In this document: positions 21,693 through 29,835 of the stretch, one piece after another
How positions within the stretch are numbered: the stretch's first letter is position 1
Layout: each line of letters starts with the position of its first letter
Origin: an uncultured Megasphaera sp.
Lineage (GTDB): Bacteria > Bacillota > Negativicutes > Veillonellales > Megasphaeraceae
Length of the DNA: 36,514 bases
Direction: 5' to 3'
NCBI RefSeq assembly: GCF_900539295.1
Contig: NZ_UQBH01000027.1
Location: forward strand, 1-36,514
The notes under the pieces: model-generated
What the model saw: only the letters and a program-made list of their open reading frames with translations
Told to the model about the DNA's origin: nothing
Database searches by the model: none
Program-made: the position numbers and the translations under genes

Positions 21693-23742
21693 GATGGTCC
21701 ACCTGCTTTCCCAGCCACGTCGTGACGTAGCGGACGATGGCGATGGCGATGATCAGGGCGATGCCGATGACCATCCCCGTCACCCAGCCGTTGATGCCGC
21801 GGATGAAGGACATGAGGAAAGGCGTCCGGATATGGGCAAAGGTTTCAACCATGGAACCGACGCCGATGGCGGCGGCGATGACCAGGAAGAAGTGCAGCAG
21901 CTGCGGCCATTTACGGTACAGGGCTGCCACCATGAGATAAAAGCTCGGATGGCCGACGAGAAATTCCTTTTCCCGGGGACGAGCGTACATGACATTTTCT
22001 AAGAAGCGGCGCATGGCGACTTCGATTCCCGGAACGGGAACGCCCGACGTATGGCCGCTGCGGCCGACAAAGATGATGCCGACTACGGCAATGACGCCGA
22101 GGAGCAGGATGGTCCCCATCTTAATGGGGATGTTGAGGAAATCCTTGGCAAAGACCTTGAGATCTGCCGGCGAAGCGATGGTCTGCCCCATGAGGGGGAA
22201 CCGGCTCAGATAGCCGATGGCCACTAAGAGCAGCGGCAGGATGAAGGTCAGTTTGACGCCGCGGTAAAAATCAAATTCCATGAAGAAGCGGATGTTGCCC
22301 AGCATGGCGGCGATATAGAGGCCGCCGATCATGGAGACGGCAACGGCAAAGAAGAGGCCTAAGGTGCCGTCGCGGATGACCCGGCCGTAGCCGAGTTTTT
22401 CCGTAAGCTTCTTCTTTTTCCAGTGATCCAGGGACAAGAGGATGGCTGCTGTCGGCGCTGCAGACGCACAGCCGATGGCCCAGGTCTGGAGGAACAAGGC
22501 TCCTTTGGCGACGAAGGCGCCGATGACGGCGACGATGATGCCAAGGGCCATGAGGATATAGTTCTGCCGATCCTTCAAGGGGATGAGCAGGTTGAGGACG
22601 AAGACGAAGCCGCAGGCTGCTGCCGCTGCCACCAGGGCCAGGAGCAGGCGGTTCGGGTAGTACGATTCCATGACCGAAGCCCGGCCGAGGGTATAGCCTC
22701 GTTCGGTCAGCTTATCCGATACGGTCTTGATGTAGGACAAGTTGGTCTGGGTCAGATTCATGCCGTGAAGGGGCTTCTTATACAAGGGGTAGAGATTGAC
22801 TCGGACGTTTCGTTCGAGGTCGCTGATGTAAAAGCGCATAGCCGCTTCTTCCGGCGTAATCTTTTCCAGTTCTTCCTTAGCCATGGCGTAGACCCGGGCC
22901 GTCCGGTAATGAACGAGGCCCGACAAGTCGTACATGCCGTCCTGCCGGTTGTACTGGAGCTGATCGACGGATTCGATCATGTAGAAAGGAATGTCGCGGC
23001 TGTTCAAATTATCCGCCGTATAGTCGAGCATATCCTTTCGTTCTCCGGCGACAGGCGTATAGCCCAGGACTTCTTTTCCGACGAACATGATGCCCGATAC
23101 GTTCTGAATCTTGTCGGCCCGTTCGAAGAAATGAGCCACCTCTTCTTTCGTCGGGTTGCTGTAATTCGTCGGCCGCAGGATGACGTAGAAGCCGTGGTCG
23201 CTGATGATCTTGGCATCGGCGCTCATGATGCCCAAGTTGACATCGCCAAGGCCGGGCATGACGCCTTTGAGGCCGGCAATGCGGTAGGATCCGTTGGACA
23301 TGACCTTGACCTTATCGCTGCCAAGGCGCACTTTGAGGTCTGACACGACTTCATCAAAATAGAGGTCCTGCTGGCCCTGGGGCTTGCCGATGAGATAGTA
23401 GTCATACGAGTGATCCGTAATGCCGAACTGGGGATAATAGAGCTCAGCCCCCAATCGGGTAATGAGCGACAACTCGCCGCGCTGGGTCAGCTTGTTGAGC
23501 GTCGTATCATAAATGGTAAAGCTCGTAACTCCGGCGTCGCGGGCCATCTGCAGGGCAGTGTCCAAATCGTAGCCGTCATTACGGGCCATAAGGACGACGG
23601 CATCGAAGTCCATCGCCTGTTCAATTGTCGTCGACTGTGTTTCTACGGCATTGCGCTGTATGCACAGGCCGATAGCGATGATGAGGCCGATCAATACGGC
23701 CAGCATCATGACCCGCATACTGCGTTTATTCATGTTTGTCAT
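21685..23742 (-). CDS. DUF5693 family multi-pass membrane protein
   Basis: A 685-residue membrane protein of the DUF5693 family. One N-terminal helix (about 8-27) is followed by a large external domain to about residue 365. About eight further membrane helices reach the C-terminus. In the external domain, DGYDLDTALQMARDAGVTSF resembles the start of a small alpha/beta barrel repeat, and ILRPTNYSNPTKEEV is well conserved by memory of the family. No biochemical function is known. Its recurrent position next to csaB suggests a part in making or exporting the glycan that CsaB pyruvylates. I take the ATG at 23742, eight bases after AAGG; a GTG at 23751 overlaps that box. It follows the DUF2993 gene by 14 bases. 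Confidence 0.82.
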   Translation of the reverse strand: MTNMNKRSMRVMMLAVLIGLIIAIGLCIQRNAVETQSTTIEQAMDFDAVVLMARNDGYDLDTALQMARDAGVTSFTIYDTTLNKLTQRGELSLITRLGAELYYPQFGITDHSYDYYLIGKPQGQQDLYFDEVVSDLKVRLGSDKVKVMSNGSYRIAGLKGVMPGLGDVNLGIMSADAKIISDHGFYVILRPTNYSNPTKEEVAHFFERADKIQNVSGIMFVGKEVLGYTPVAGERKDMLDYTADNLNSRDIPFYMIESVDQLQYNRQDGMYDLSGLVHYRTARVYAMAKEELEKITPEEAAMRFYISDLERNVRVNLYPLYKKPLHGMNLTQTNLSYIKTVSDKLTERGYTLGRASVMESYYPNRLLLALVAAAAACGFVFVLNLLIPLKDRQNYILMALGIIVAVIGAFVAKGALFLQTWAIGCASAAPTAAILLSLDHWKKKKLTEKLGYGRVIRDGTLGLFFAVAVSMIGGLYIAAMLGNIRFFMEFDFYRGVKLTFILPLLLVAIGYLSRFPLMGQTIASPADLKVFAKDFLNIPIKMGTILLLGVIAVVGIIFVGRSGHTSGVPVPGIEVAMRRFLENVMYARPREKEFLVGHPSFYLMVAALYRKWPQLLHFFLVIAAAIGVGSMVETFAHIRTPFLMSFIRGINGWVTGMVIGIALIIAIAIVRYVTTWLGKQVDHRD

Positions 23743-23756
23743 TCTCTTCACCTTAT

Positions 23757-24443
23757 CTATGAATTGCTCACCTGGCCGTGAATGGTCAGAAGATCGTCGT
23801 GCAGGACGACGCGATCAGGCTGGATTCCCAAGGGGAAATCCGTAAAATCGTAAATCTCTGCGCTGGCCAGCTTGGTCGAGCTGACCTGCATGCCCAGGCC
23901 TTCGACGGTGACCGTCTCGGGGATGAACATCAATTTCGTCCCCTTCATGCCGAAATGGCCGAGGACGTCAGCCCGGGCCGACACCAGTCCGCCGAGCTTG
24001 ACCTTTCCCTGAACGCGGACCGAATCGCCTTCAAAAGAGACGCTCGGGTCGGTCAGGCCATCGATTTTCTTGACCAAGTAGTTCTCCAGGTCTTCCCGGC
24101 GAATGGACGCCGCCATATCCCCGCTTTCGACGCGGTTCACGCGCAGTTCCTGATACACCAGGGCCTGCAAGGGCTCGAAGTGGACGCCGTAGAGGTTGCT
24201 GTCAAAATTAGCGAACCTCAAATCGCCGGCCATAAAATTCGTAGCATGAACGGTAACCGCGTCGATATCGCCGATAAAAATCTTAGCTCCCGGCGATGCC
24301 TGGACGCGGACGTCATCATTTTGCAAATTAAATTTAGCAGACAAAGCCTGTGACAGACCGGCCTCGGCCAGTTGGGGCGCAAAGGCGTTGGCGCCGACCA
24401 AAAAGACTGCCACGAGGGTACAGACAATGATCCATCTCTTCAT
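23757..24443 (-). CDS. DUF2993/LmeA-type phospholipid-binding protein
   Basis: A 228-residue exported protein of the DUF2993 (LmeA-like) family, with a lipid-binding fold of the TULIP kind. An N-terminal signal or anchor covers about 1-22 (IIVCTLVAVFLVGANAF). The rest is a beta-rich domain with GDIDAVTVHATNFMAGDLRF and a second repeat near VRVQGKVKLGGLVSARADV. Mycobacterial LmeA binds phospholipids and affects lipoglycan synthesis. In a diderm Firmicute it could carry lipids in the periplasm, which is inference. The ATG directly follows the prfB stop, with CAGGAG inside the end of prfB, so the two are coupled. Confidence 0.78.
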   Translation of the reverse strand: MKRWIIVCTLVAVFLVGANAFAPQLAEAGLSQALSAKFNLQNDDVRVQASPGAKIFIGDIDAVTVHATNFMAGDLRFANFDSNLYGVHFEPLQALVYQELRVNRVESGDMAASIRREDLENYLVKKIDGLTDPSVSFEGDSVRVQGKVKLGGLVSARADVLGHFGMKGTKLMFIPETVTVEGLGMQVSSTKLASAEIYDFTDFPLGIQPDRVVLHDDLLTIHGQVSNS

Positions 24444-25569
24444 TTAAAGCTCCTGCTTTGATAACTTCTTTTCCTTAGCTTGCTGTAAGTAACCTTCGAT
24501 AAAGATATCGAGGTCGCCGTCCATGACGGCCTGAATATTCCCCGTTTCGACGTTGGTCCGATGATCCTTGACCAGGTTGTACGGGTGGAATACATAGGAG
24601 CGAATCTGGCTCCCCCATTCGATAGCCTGGTGGACGCCGCCGATTTCGGCTTTCAGTTTTTCCTGCTTTTCCTGTTCCAGTTCAAAGAGTTTGGCCCGTA
24701 AGTATTTCAAGCACATTTCTTTATTCTGGAGCTGAGACCGTTCATTCTGACACTGGACGACGATGCCCGTGGGAATGTGGGTCATGCGGACGGCGGAACT
24801 CGTCTTGTTGACGTGCTGGCCGCCGGCACCGGAGGCGCGGAAGTAGTCGACGCGGACGTCGTCCATATTGATTTCGACTTCGACATCGTCCGGCAGTTCC
24901 GGCATGACATCGACAGCCGTAAAGGACGTATGACGGCGGGCTGCGGCGTCAAAAGGAGAAATGCGGACCAGGCGGTGAACGCCTTTTTCCGATTTCAAAT
25001 AGCCGTAGGCGTAGTCGCCTTCGACGCGGAAGGCAGCGCTCTTGATGCCCGCTTCGTCGCCGGGCTGCATGTCGAGGACGGTCAGTTTATAACCGTTCCG
25101 TTCGGCCCAGCGGGTATACATGCGAATCAGCATCTGCGCCCAGTCCTGGGCTTCCGTTCCGCCGGCACCGGCGTGGAAGGTAATGAGGGCATTGCAGTTG
25201 TCGTACTCGCCGGACAGGAGCAGGAGAACTTCCCGCTTTTCGATGTCCCGCAAAAGTTCATGATACTGGCTTTCGATGTCGGCTGCAAAGGAGGCATCGC
25301 CTTCTTCCATGGCCATGTCGAGGTAGTCGATGAGGTCGTCGGCCTTGCGGACCAGCGTTTCATGACCTTCGACTTCCGTCTTGAGCAGGGTCGCTTCCTG
25401 GGAAACCTGTTTAGCCTTGTCCGGGTCGTTCCAGAATGAGGGGTCGCTCATCTGGATATCTAAATCCATGATACGTTCTCTTTTCCGAGGTAAGTTAAAG
25501 TGAATCCCCGATTTCTTGTATTCTTTGTTTTAAATCTTCCAGCGGTTTACGCATTTCATCCAATAACAC
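24444..25569 (-). CDS. prfB: Peptide chain release factor 2, +1 programmed frameshift
   Basis: RF2, 374 residues, made from two frames. Frame 0 runs from GTG 25569 (GGTGA six bases upstream) through 24 codons ending ...IGDSL at CTT 25498, followed by TAA (25497-25495). Skipping T25497 joins the second frame from 25496 to 24444, giving SLNLPRKRERIMDLD and then the body. The joined N-terminus matches RF2 proteins well. The stop-codon recognition tripeptide SPF (RISPFDAAARRHTSF) and the peptidyl-tRNA hydrolysis motif GGQ (GAGGQHVNKT) are intact. Most RF2 genes shift at CUU-UGA, a codon read only by RF2, so low RF2 raises its own synthesis. Here the codon is UAA, also read by RF1. The gene is 60 bases after secA with no terminator between. 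Confidence 0.95.
25494..25510 (-). promoter_or_regulatory. prfB frameshift site CTTTAAC with SD-like stimulator
   Basis: The minus strand reads CGGGGATTCACTTTAAC. CTT pairs with the peptidyl-tRNA that slips +1 to TTT; TAA is the in-frame stop. GGGGA four bases before CTT can pair with 16S rRNA and stimulate slippage, as the AGGGGG of E. coli prfB does. The usual stop at this site is TGA. Confidence 0.9.
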
Positions 25570-25629
25570 AATTAATCACCAACTTTTCAGTTAAATATCG
25601 TTTATCCGTCGTCTTACAGACGGTTCATT

Positions 25630-28095
25630 TTATTCCCGTTCCCGTTCTTCATCTTTCTCGATGTCTTCGGCACTGACGGGTTTGCTTTCTTCGTGGACTT
25701 CATGGGCTCCCTGCAGGTGGTCTTCGGCCTGAGGAACAGGCTTGCTGTACGTGACCTGAATGTGGTACAGGAAGGTGATGACCGTCCGTTTGATTGATTC
25801 TACCATTTCGGCAAACATTTCGTACGCTTCAAACTTGTATTCGACCAAGGGGTTCTTCTGCCCGTAGGCCCGGAGGTTGATCCCTTCTTTGAGGGCATCC
25901 ATGGCGTCCAGGTGGTCCATCCACTTGCTGTCGACGACGCGGAGCATGACGGCCCGTTCCAGTTCCTTCATGGTCTGTTCGCCAAATTCATTGAACCGTT
26001 CTTCATAGAGATCGACAGCGATTTTCTTCAATTTTTCCTGAACTTCGACGCGGCTCATGTTTTCCAGTTCTTCGACGGTCACAGCGTGTTTCGGTACGAA
26101 GTACTGCTGCATCTGAGCCAAGAGGCCGGCAAAATCCCATTCTTCAGGATAGAGTTTTTCGTCGGCATACTTGTCGAGTTCAGCCAAAATGATGTCGTCG
26201 ACCATGCCCATGATCGTATCCTTGAGGTCATCGGTCGTCAGGACCTGGCGGCGCTGGTTGTAGAGGACTTCACGCTGCTGGTTCATGACATCGTCATATT
26301 CAAGGACGTATTTACGGATTTCAAAGTTGTGGCTTTCGACCTTCTTCTGGGCCTTTTCAATAGACCGGGTGATCATGTTGGCCGTAATCGGTTCGTCTTC
26401 GTCCATGCCCAGCTTATCCATGAAGCGGGAAATGTTTTCCGAACCGAAAATACGCATCAAGTCGTCTTCGAGGGACAGGAAGAACTGGGTCGTACCGGGG
26501 TCGCCCTGACGAGCTGCACGGCCGCGCAGCTGATTGTCGATACGGCGGCTTTCGTGGCGTTCCGTACCGATGATCATGAGACCGCCCAGGTCGGCAACAC
26601 CTTCGCCGAGCTTGATGTCCGTGCCGCGGCCGGCCATGTTGGTAGCAATGGTGACCATGTCGCGCTGACCGGCGTTCTTAATGATTTCGGCTTCTTTTTC
26701 GTGATACTTAGCGTTCAGCACGTTGTGAACGATGTTTTCTTTATTGAGGAGCTGACTTAAGATTTCCGACTGATTGATCGACGTCGTGCCGACCAAGATC
26801 GGCTGGCCCGTAGCGTGGCGCTTGATGACTTCTCGTACAACGGCACGGTACTTGGCGTTCTTGGTCTTATAGATGACGTCGGGCAAGTCCTTACGGATAG
26901 CCGGTTTATTCGTCGGGATGACGTAGACGTCGAGCTTATAAATCTTATTGAATTCGTCTTCTTCCGTCTTAGCCGTACCGGTCATGCCGGCCAGCTTGTC
27001 GTACATACGGAAGTAGTTCTGGAAGGTAATGGTAGCCAGGGTCTTGCTTTCGCCCTGGACCTTGACGTCTTCCTTGGCTTCAATAGACTGATGGAGGCCA
27101 TCGCTGTAACGGCGGCCGAACATGAGGCGGCCCGTAAATTCGTCGACGATGACGATTTCGCCGTTCTTTACGACGTAATCCTTATCTCGGTGCATCATGA
27201 AGCGGGCCCGCAGGGCCTGGATGACCAAGTGGTTCAAGTCGAGGTGTTCGTTGTCGAACATGTTGCTGATGCCCAGCATCTTTTCAACCTTGGCGACACC
27301 GGAATCGGTCGGGGCGATGGTCTTTTGCTTTTCATCCATCGTGTAGTCTTCTTTATCGAAGTGCTTGACGATGGCAGCCAGGGTACTGTACAACTCCGTC
27401 GATTTTTCACCAGGGCCGGAAATGATGAGCGGCGTCCGCGCTTCGTCGATGAGGATTGAGTCCACTTCGTCGACGATACAGTAATTGAGGGGGCGCTGTA
27501 CCATCTGGTCGGCACTGATGACCATGTTATCACGCAAATAGTCGAAACCGAATTCATTGTTCGTCCCATAGGTGACGTCGGCGTTATAAGCACGGCGGCG
27601 CTGATCATAGGTGAGATCGTGGACGATAAGGCCTACGGACAAGCCGAGGAACTTATAGATACGGCCCATGTCTTCGCTGTCACGGGTAGCCAGGTAGTCA
27701 TTGACGGTGACGACGTGAACGCCTTTTCCGGTCAAGGCATTGAGGTATACCGGAAGGGAGGCAACCAAGGTCTTCCCTTCACCGGTGCGCATTTCGGCGA
27801 TATCTCCGCGATGGAGGACGATGCCGCCCAGGATCTGGACGTCAAAATGACGCATCCCCGTCACACGACGCGATGCTTCACGAACGACGGCAAATGCTTC
27901 GGGCAAAATGTCATCCAGCGTTTCACCGGCTGCCAAGCGATTTTTGAATTCAAAGGTCTTTTCCTGCAGCGACGAATCGCTCAATCCGGCTAATTTCGGC
28001 TCCAGATCATTGATGCGGCGAACGATGGGCCACATCTTCTTCAGTTCATGCTCCGTATTATTTCCGAGCAGTCTTTGTATGAGTTTATTTAACAC
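25630..28095 (-). CDS. secA: Protein translocase ATPase SecA
   Basis: An 821-residue SecA, the motor that pushes preproteins through SecYEG. NBD1 has Walker A TGEGKT (104-109) and the DEAD-like VDEVDSILIDEARTPLI near 208. The preprotein cross-linking domain, NBD2 (TNMAGRGTDIKLG near 488; RRIDNQLRGRAARQGDPG near 515), helical scaffold and helical wing follow in order. The C-terminal tail is acidic (EDIEKDEERERE) and lacks the usual zinc-binding CxC...CH motif, so SecB or phospholipid contacts through that motif are absent. GTG start with GGAGG about ten bases upstream. It has a strong promoter at 28158-28187 and probably reads on into prfB. Confidence 0.97.
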   Translation of the reverse strand: MLNKLIQRLLGNNTEHELKKMWPIVRRINDLEPKLAGLSDSSLQEKTFEFKNRLAAGETLDDILPEAFAVVREASRRVTGMRHFDVQILGGIVLHRGDIAEMRTGEGKTLVASLPVYLNALTGKGVHVVTVNDYLATRDSEDMGRIYKFLGLSVGLIVHDLTYDQRRRAYNADVTYGTNNEFGFDYLRDNMVISADQMVQRPLNYCIVDEVDSILIDEARTPLIISGPGEKSTELYSTLAAIVKHFDKEDYTMDEKQKTIAPTDSGVAKVEKMLGISNMFDNEHLDLNHLVIQALRARFMMHRDKDYVVKNGEIVIVDEFTGRLMFGRRYSDGLHQSIEAKEDVKVQGESKTLATITFQNYFRMYDKLAGMTGTAKTEEDEFNKIYKLDVYVIPTNKPAIRKDLPDVIYKTKNAKYRAVVREVIKRHATGQPILVGTTSINQSEILSQLLNKENIVHNVLNAKYHEKEAEIIKNAGQRDMVTIATNMAGRGTDIKLGEGVADLGGLMIIGTERHESRRIDNQLRGRAARQGDPGTTQFFLSLEDDLMRIFGSENISRFMDKLGMDEDEPITANMITRSIEKAQKKVESHNFEIRKYVLEYDDVMNQQREVLYNQRRQVLTTDDLKDTIMGMVDDIILAELDKYADEKLYPEEWDFAGLLAQMQQYFVPKHAVTVEELENMSRVEVQEKLKKIAVDLYEERFNEFGEQTMKELERAVMLRVVDSKWMDHLDAMDALKEGINLRAYGQKNPLVEYKFEAYEMFAEMVESIKRTVITFLYHIQVTYSKPVPQAEDHLQGAHEVHEESKPVSAEDIEKDEERERE

Positions 28096-28157
28096 CTATC
28101 CGAGACCTCCAATTTACAAAATCTGCAATTTACTCTGTTATATCATATCAATTATAC

Positions 28158-28187
28158 ATTATACCCCGTGAGCGTCATACTTTGCAA
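28158..28187 (-). promoter_or_regulatory. Promoter of secA
   Basis: Minus strand TTGCAA (28187-28182), an 18-base spacer and a perfect TATAAT (28163-28158), about 65 bases before the GTG start. Upstream, 28188-28313 is GC-rich on the minus strand with runs GGGGGCAG and CTGCC...CCCCC that might fold, but I see no gene. No clear terminator separates the HxlR gene from this promoter. Confidence 0.65.
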
Positions 28188-28313
28188 TAGATTGGGGGAA
28201 ATTAGGCAGCTCCGCCATTTTTCTGCACTTCGCCCGCTCTCAGCGCCGCTGTCTGCCCCCTTTTTATTTTCTTTTTATACACGAGGATTGCCCGCCTTTT
28301 TTTGACCGGGCTC

Positions 28314-28673
28314 TCATTCGCCGCTCGACATCAACTGCGCTTCAGCCCATTCATAAATCGAGTCGAGTGACGGAATCAATGTCTTTCCCCGTTCGCTCAG
28401 AGAATACTCGACGGTCGGCGGAATCGTACTGTACTGCTTTCGTTTCACCAGCTTGTCCTGTTCCAATTCCCGCAGGCACTTGGTCAGCATGGTAGGCGTA
28501 ATGCCCACGACTTTTCGTTCCAATTCCCGATAGCGCAGGGTCTGGTTCTCGGCATCGGCCATATACCACAAAATCGGGAGTTTCCATTTCTGTCCGATAA
28601 TCTCCATAGCATAGAGAATCGGGCAGTCTGTTTCATAGATGTTCTGTTCTTTCGGAAGCGGCTTTTTTCTCAT
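28314..28673 (-). CDS. HxlR-family transcriptional regulator
   Basis: A 119-residue winged-helix DNA-binding protein of the HxlR (DUF24) family. The core CPILYAMEIIGQKWKLPILW begins at Cys17. This position is the redox- or electrophile-sensing cysteine in relatives such as YodB and HypR. The recognition helix region GITPTMLTKCLRELEQD and the wing TIPPTVEYSLSERG follow. The frame stays open to 28913, but the ATG at 28673 with AAAGGTGA just ahead is the start, and the extra part overlaps the divergent gene. It is divergent from the OYE-like gene, with promoters sharing one -10 octamer. It probably senses the substrate class the neighbouring enzymes act on and controls them. Confidence 0.93.
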   Translation of the reverse strand: MRKKPLPKEQNIYETDCPILYAMEIIGQKWKLPILWYMADAENQTLRYRELERKVVGITPTMLTKCLRELEQDKLVKRKQYSTIPPTVEYSLSERGKTLIPSLDSIYEWAEAQLMSSGE

Positions 28674-28685
28674 AAAATCACCTTT

Positions 28686-28702
28686 ACTATATTTTTTATA
28701 GT
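28686..28702. promoter_or_regulatory. Inverted repeat, putative HxlR operator
   Basis: ACTATA-N5-TATAGT lies just upstream of the hxlR ribosome binding site. The size and AT-rich ACTAT half-sites resemble known operators of HxlR-family repressors such as YodB. Bound there, the regulator would limit its own transcript. The spacer is all T. Confidence 0.45.
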
Positions 28703-28723
28703 TACGAAGAAAAATCTCTCTTC

Positions 28724-28772
28724 TTGTTTTTTCTACGTTTCTAATTATAATGTAGGCAGAACGAAAAATCAA
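28724..28772. promoter_or_regulatory. Divergent overlapping promoters sharing one -10 octamer
   Basis: Plus strand: TTGTTT (28724-28729), 16 bases, TATAAT (28746-28751). Minus strand: TTGATT (28772-28767), 17 bases, TATAAT (28749-28744). Both -10 boxes lie in the octamer ATTATAAT (28744-28751). RNA polymerase cannot occupy both, so the regulator gene and the OYE cassette should compete at this point. Confidence 0.65.
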
Positions 28773-28806
28773 TCTAATACGACAATCTGATAGGAGTGAA
28801 AAAATA

Positions 28807-29829
28807 ATGAAGCACCTCTTTGACAACATAACCTTAAAAAATTTGAAATCCAAAAACCGTCTGGTACGCTCAGCAACCTGGGAAGGCATCGCCAACCGCG
28901 ACGGCAGCGTCACCGAAGAAGCCTACAGCATCTACGATGAGATTGCCAAAGGCGGCGTCGGCATCATCATCACCGGCTTTACCAGCGTAGCTGCCAACGA
29001 CTATTACTTCGGCGGCATGATGCGCCTTTCCGACGACGCCCTCATTCCCCAGTACAAAAAGTTGACCGATATCATCCACGCCCAAGGAATCCCGGTCATC
29101 ACCCAGCTCGCCCTCGGCGCTTACTACCGTCCGGTCGGAAACAGCTTCGAGCAAGTAGAGCCTGACGACATGACGACGGAAGAACTCCACTGGGTGCGGG
29201 ATCAATTCATCGACGCTGCCCTTCGCGCTGAAAAAGCAGGCTTTGACGGCGTCCAAATCCACGTCGCCCACTTCTTCTTCTTGAGCCGTTTGGTCTCGCC
29301 CTTGGTCAACCATCGGACAGACGAATACGGCGGCAGCACGGAGAACCGGACGAGACTGGTCACAGAAATCATAAAGGCCATCCGGGAAAAGGCTCCGACC
29401 CTGCATATCACGGCCAAGATCAACAGCAATGACTTCATGGCCGGCGGCTTAGACGCGGCTCAAAGCCTCGATATGTGCCGTCACCTCTGTCAGGCCGGCC
29501 TCGACTCCATCGAAGTCAGCGGCAACGGAACGTCCGTCCCCGGCATCCGTCCCCATCAAAACGAAGCCTACTTCGCCCCCTTTGCCGCCAAGCTGGCCGC
29601 CGAAACAGACGTGCCGGTCATCCTCGTCGGCGGGTTGAGAAGCCTCGATACGATGGAAGAGGTCCTGAACAAAACGAAAATCGAAATGATCGCCCTCTCC
29701 CGTCCTCTTTTACGGGAACCGGATCTGCCGAATAAATTAGAAAGCGGTGAGACGACCGTATCGGCCTGTGTGTCCTGCAACGGCTGTTATTCGTCTCCGT
29801 CTCACAAATGCATTTTCAGAAAGGACTGA
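28807..29829 (+). CDS. Old Yellow Enzyme-like NADH:flavin oxidoreductase
   Basis: A 340-residue FMN-dependent reductase of the Old Yellow Enzyme family. Members use NAD(P)H to reduce activated C=C bonds in enones and related compounds. The TIM barrel shows NRLVRSATWEG near 18-28, the His pair 152/155 in QIHVAHFFFLSRLVSP, and DEYGGSTENRTRL near 172-184. VILVGGLRS near 271 and SRPLLREPDLPNK near 298-310 form the FMN phosphate site. The C-terminus keeps the cysteine group 321, 324, 327 and 335 (CVSCNGCYSS, HKC), which in longer 2-enoate reductases helps hold an iron-sulfur cluster. The extra C-terminal flavin domain of those enzymes is absent. AGGAGTG precedes the ATG. First gene of a four-gene cassette. 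Confidence 0.93.
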   Translation: MKHLFDNITLKNLKSKNRLVRSATWEGIANRDGSVTEEAYSIYDEIAKGGVGIIITGFTSVAANDYYFGGMMRLSDDALIPQYKKLTDIIHAQGIPVITQLALGAYYRPVGNSFEQVEPDDMTTEELHWVRDQFIDAALRAEKAGFDGVQIHVAHFFFLSRLVSPLVNHRTDEYGGSTENRTRLVTEIIKAIREKAPTLHITAKINSNDFMAGGLDAAQSLDMCRHLCQAGLDSIEVSGNGTSVPGIRPHQNEAYFAPFAAKLAAETDVPVILVGGLRSLDTMEEVLNKTKIEMIALSRPLLREPDLPNKLESGETTVSACVSCNGCYSSPSHKCIFRKD

Positions 29830-29835
29830 CAAGTC

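Noticed and set aside
25570..25629. CCGTC/GACGG hairpin between secA and prfB as a terminator
   Set aside because: The stem is short and no T run follows; read-through into prfB is more likely.
28293..28312. GCCCG/CGGGC element as the HxlR gene terminator
   Set aside because: The T run lies in the loop on the plus strand and no T run follows the stem on the minus strand.
28674..28913. N-terminal extension of the HxlR frame
   Set aside because: It overlaps the divergent promoters and the start of the OYE gene; the ATG at 28673 has a good ribosome binding site and matches family length.
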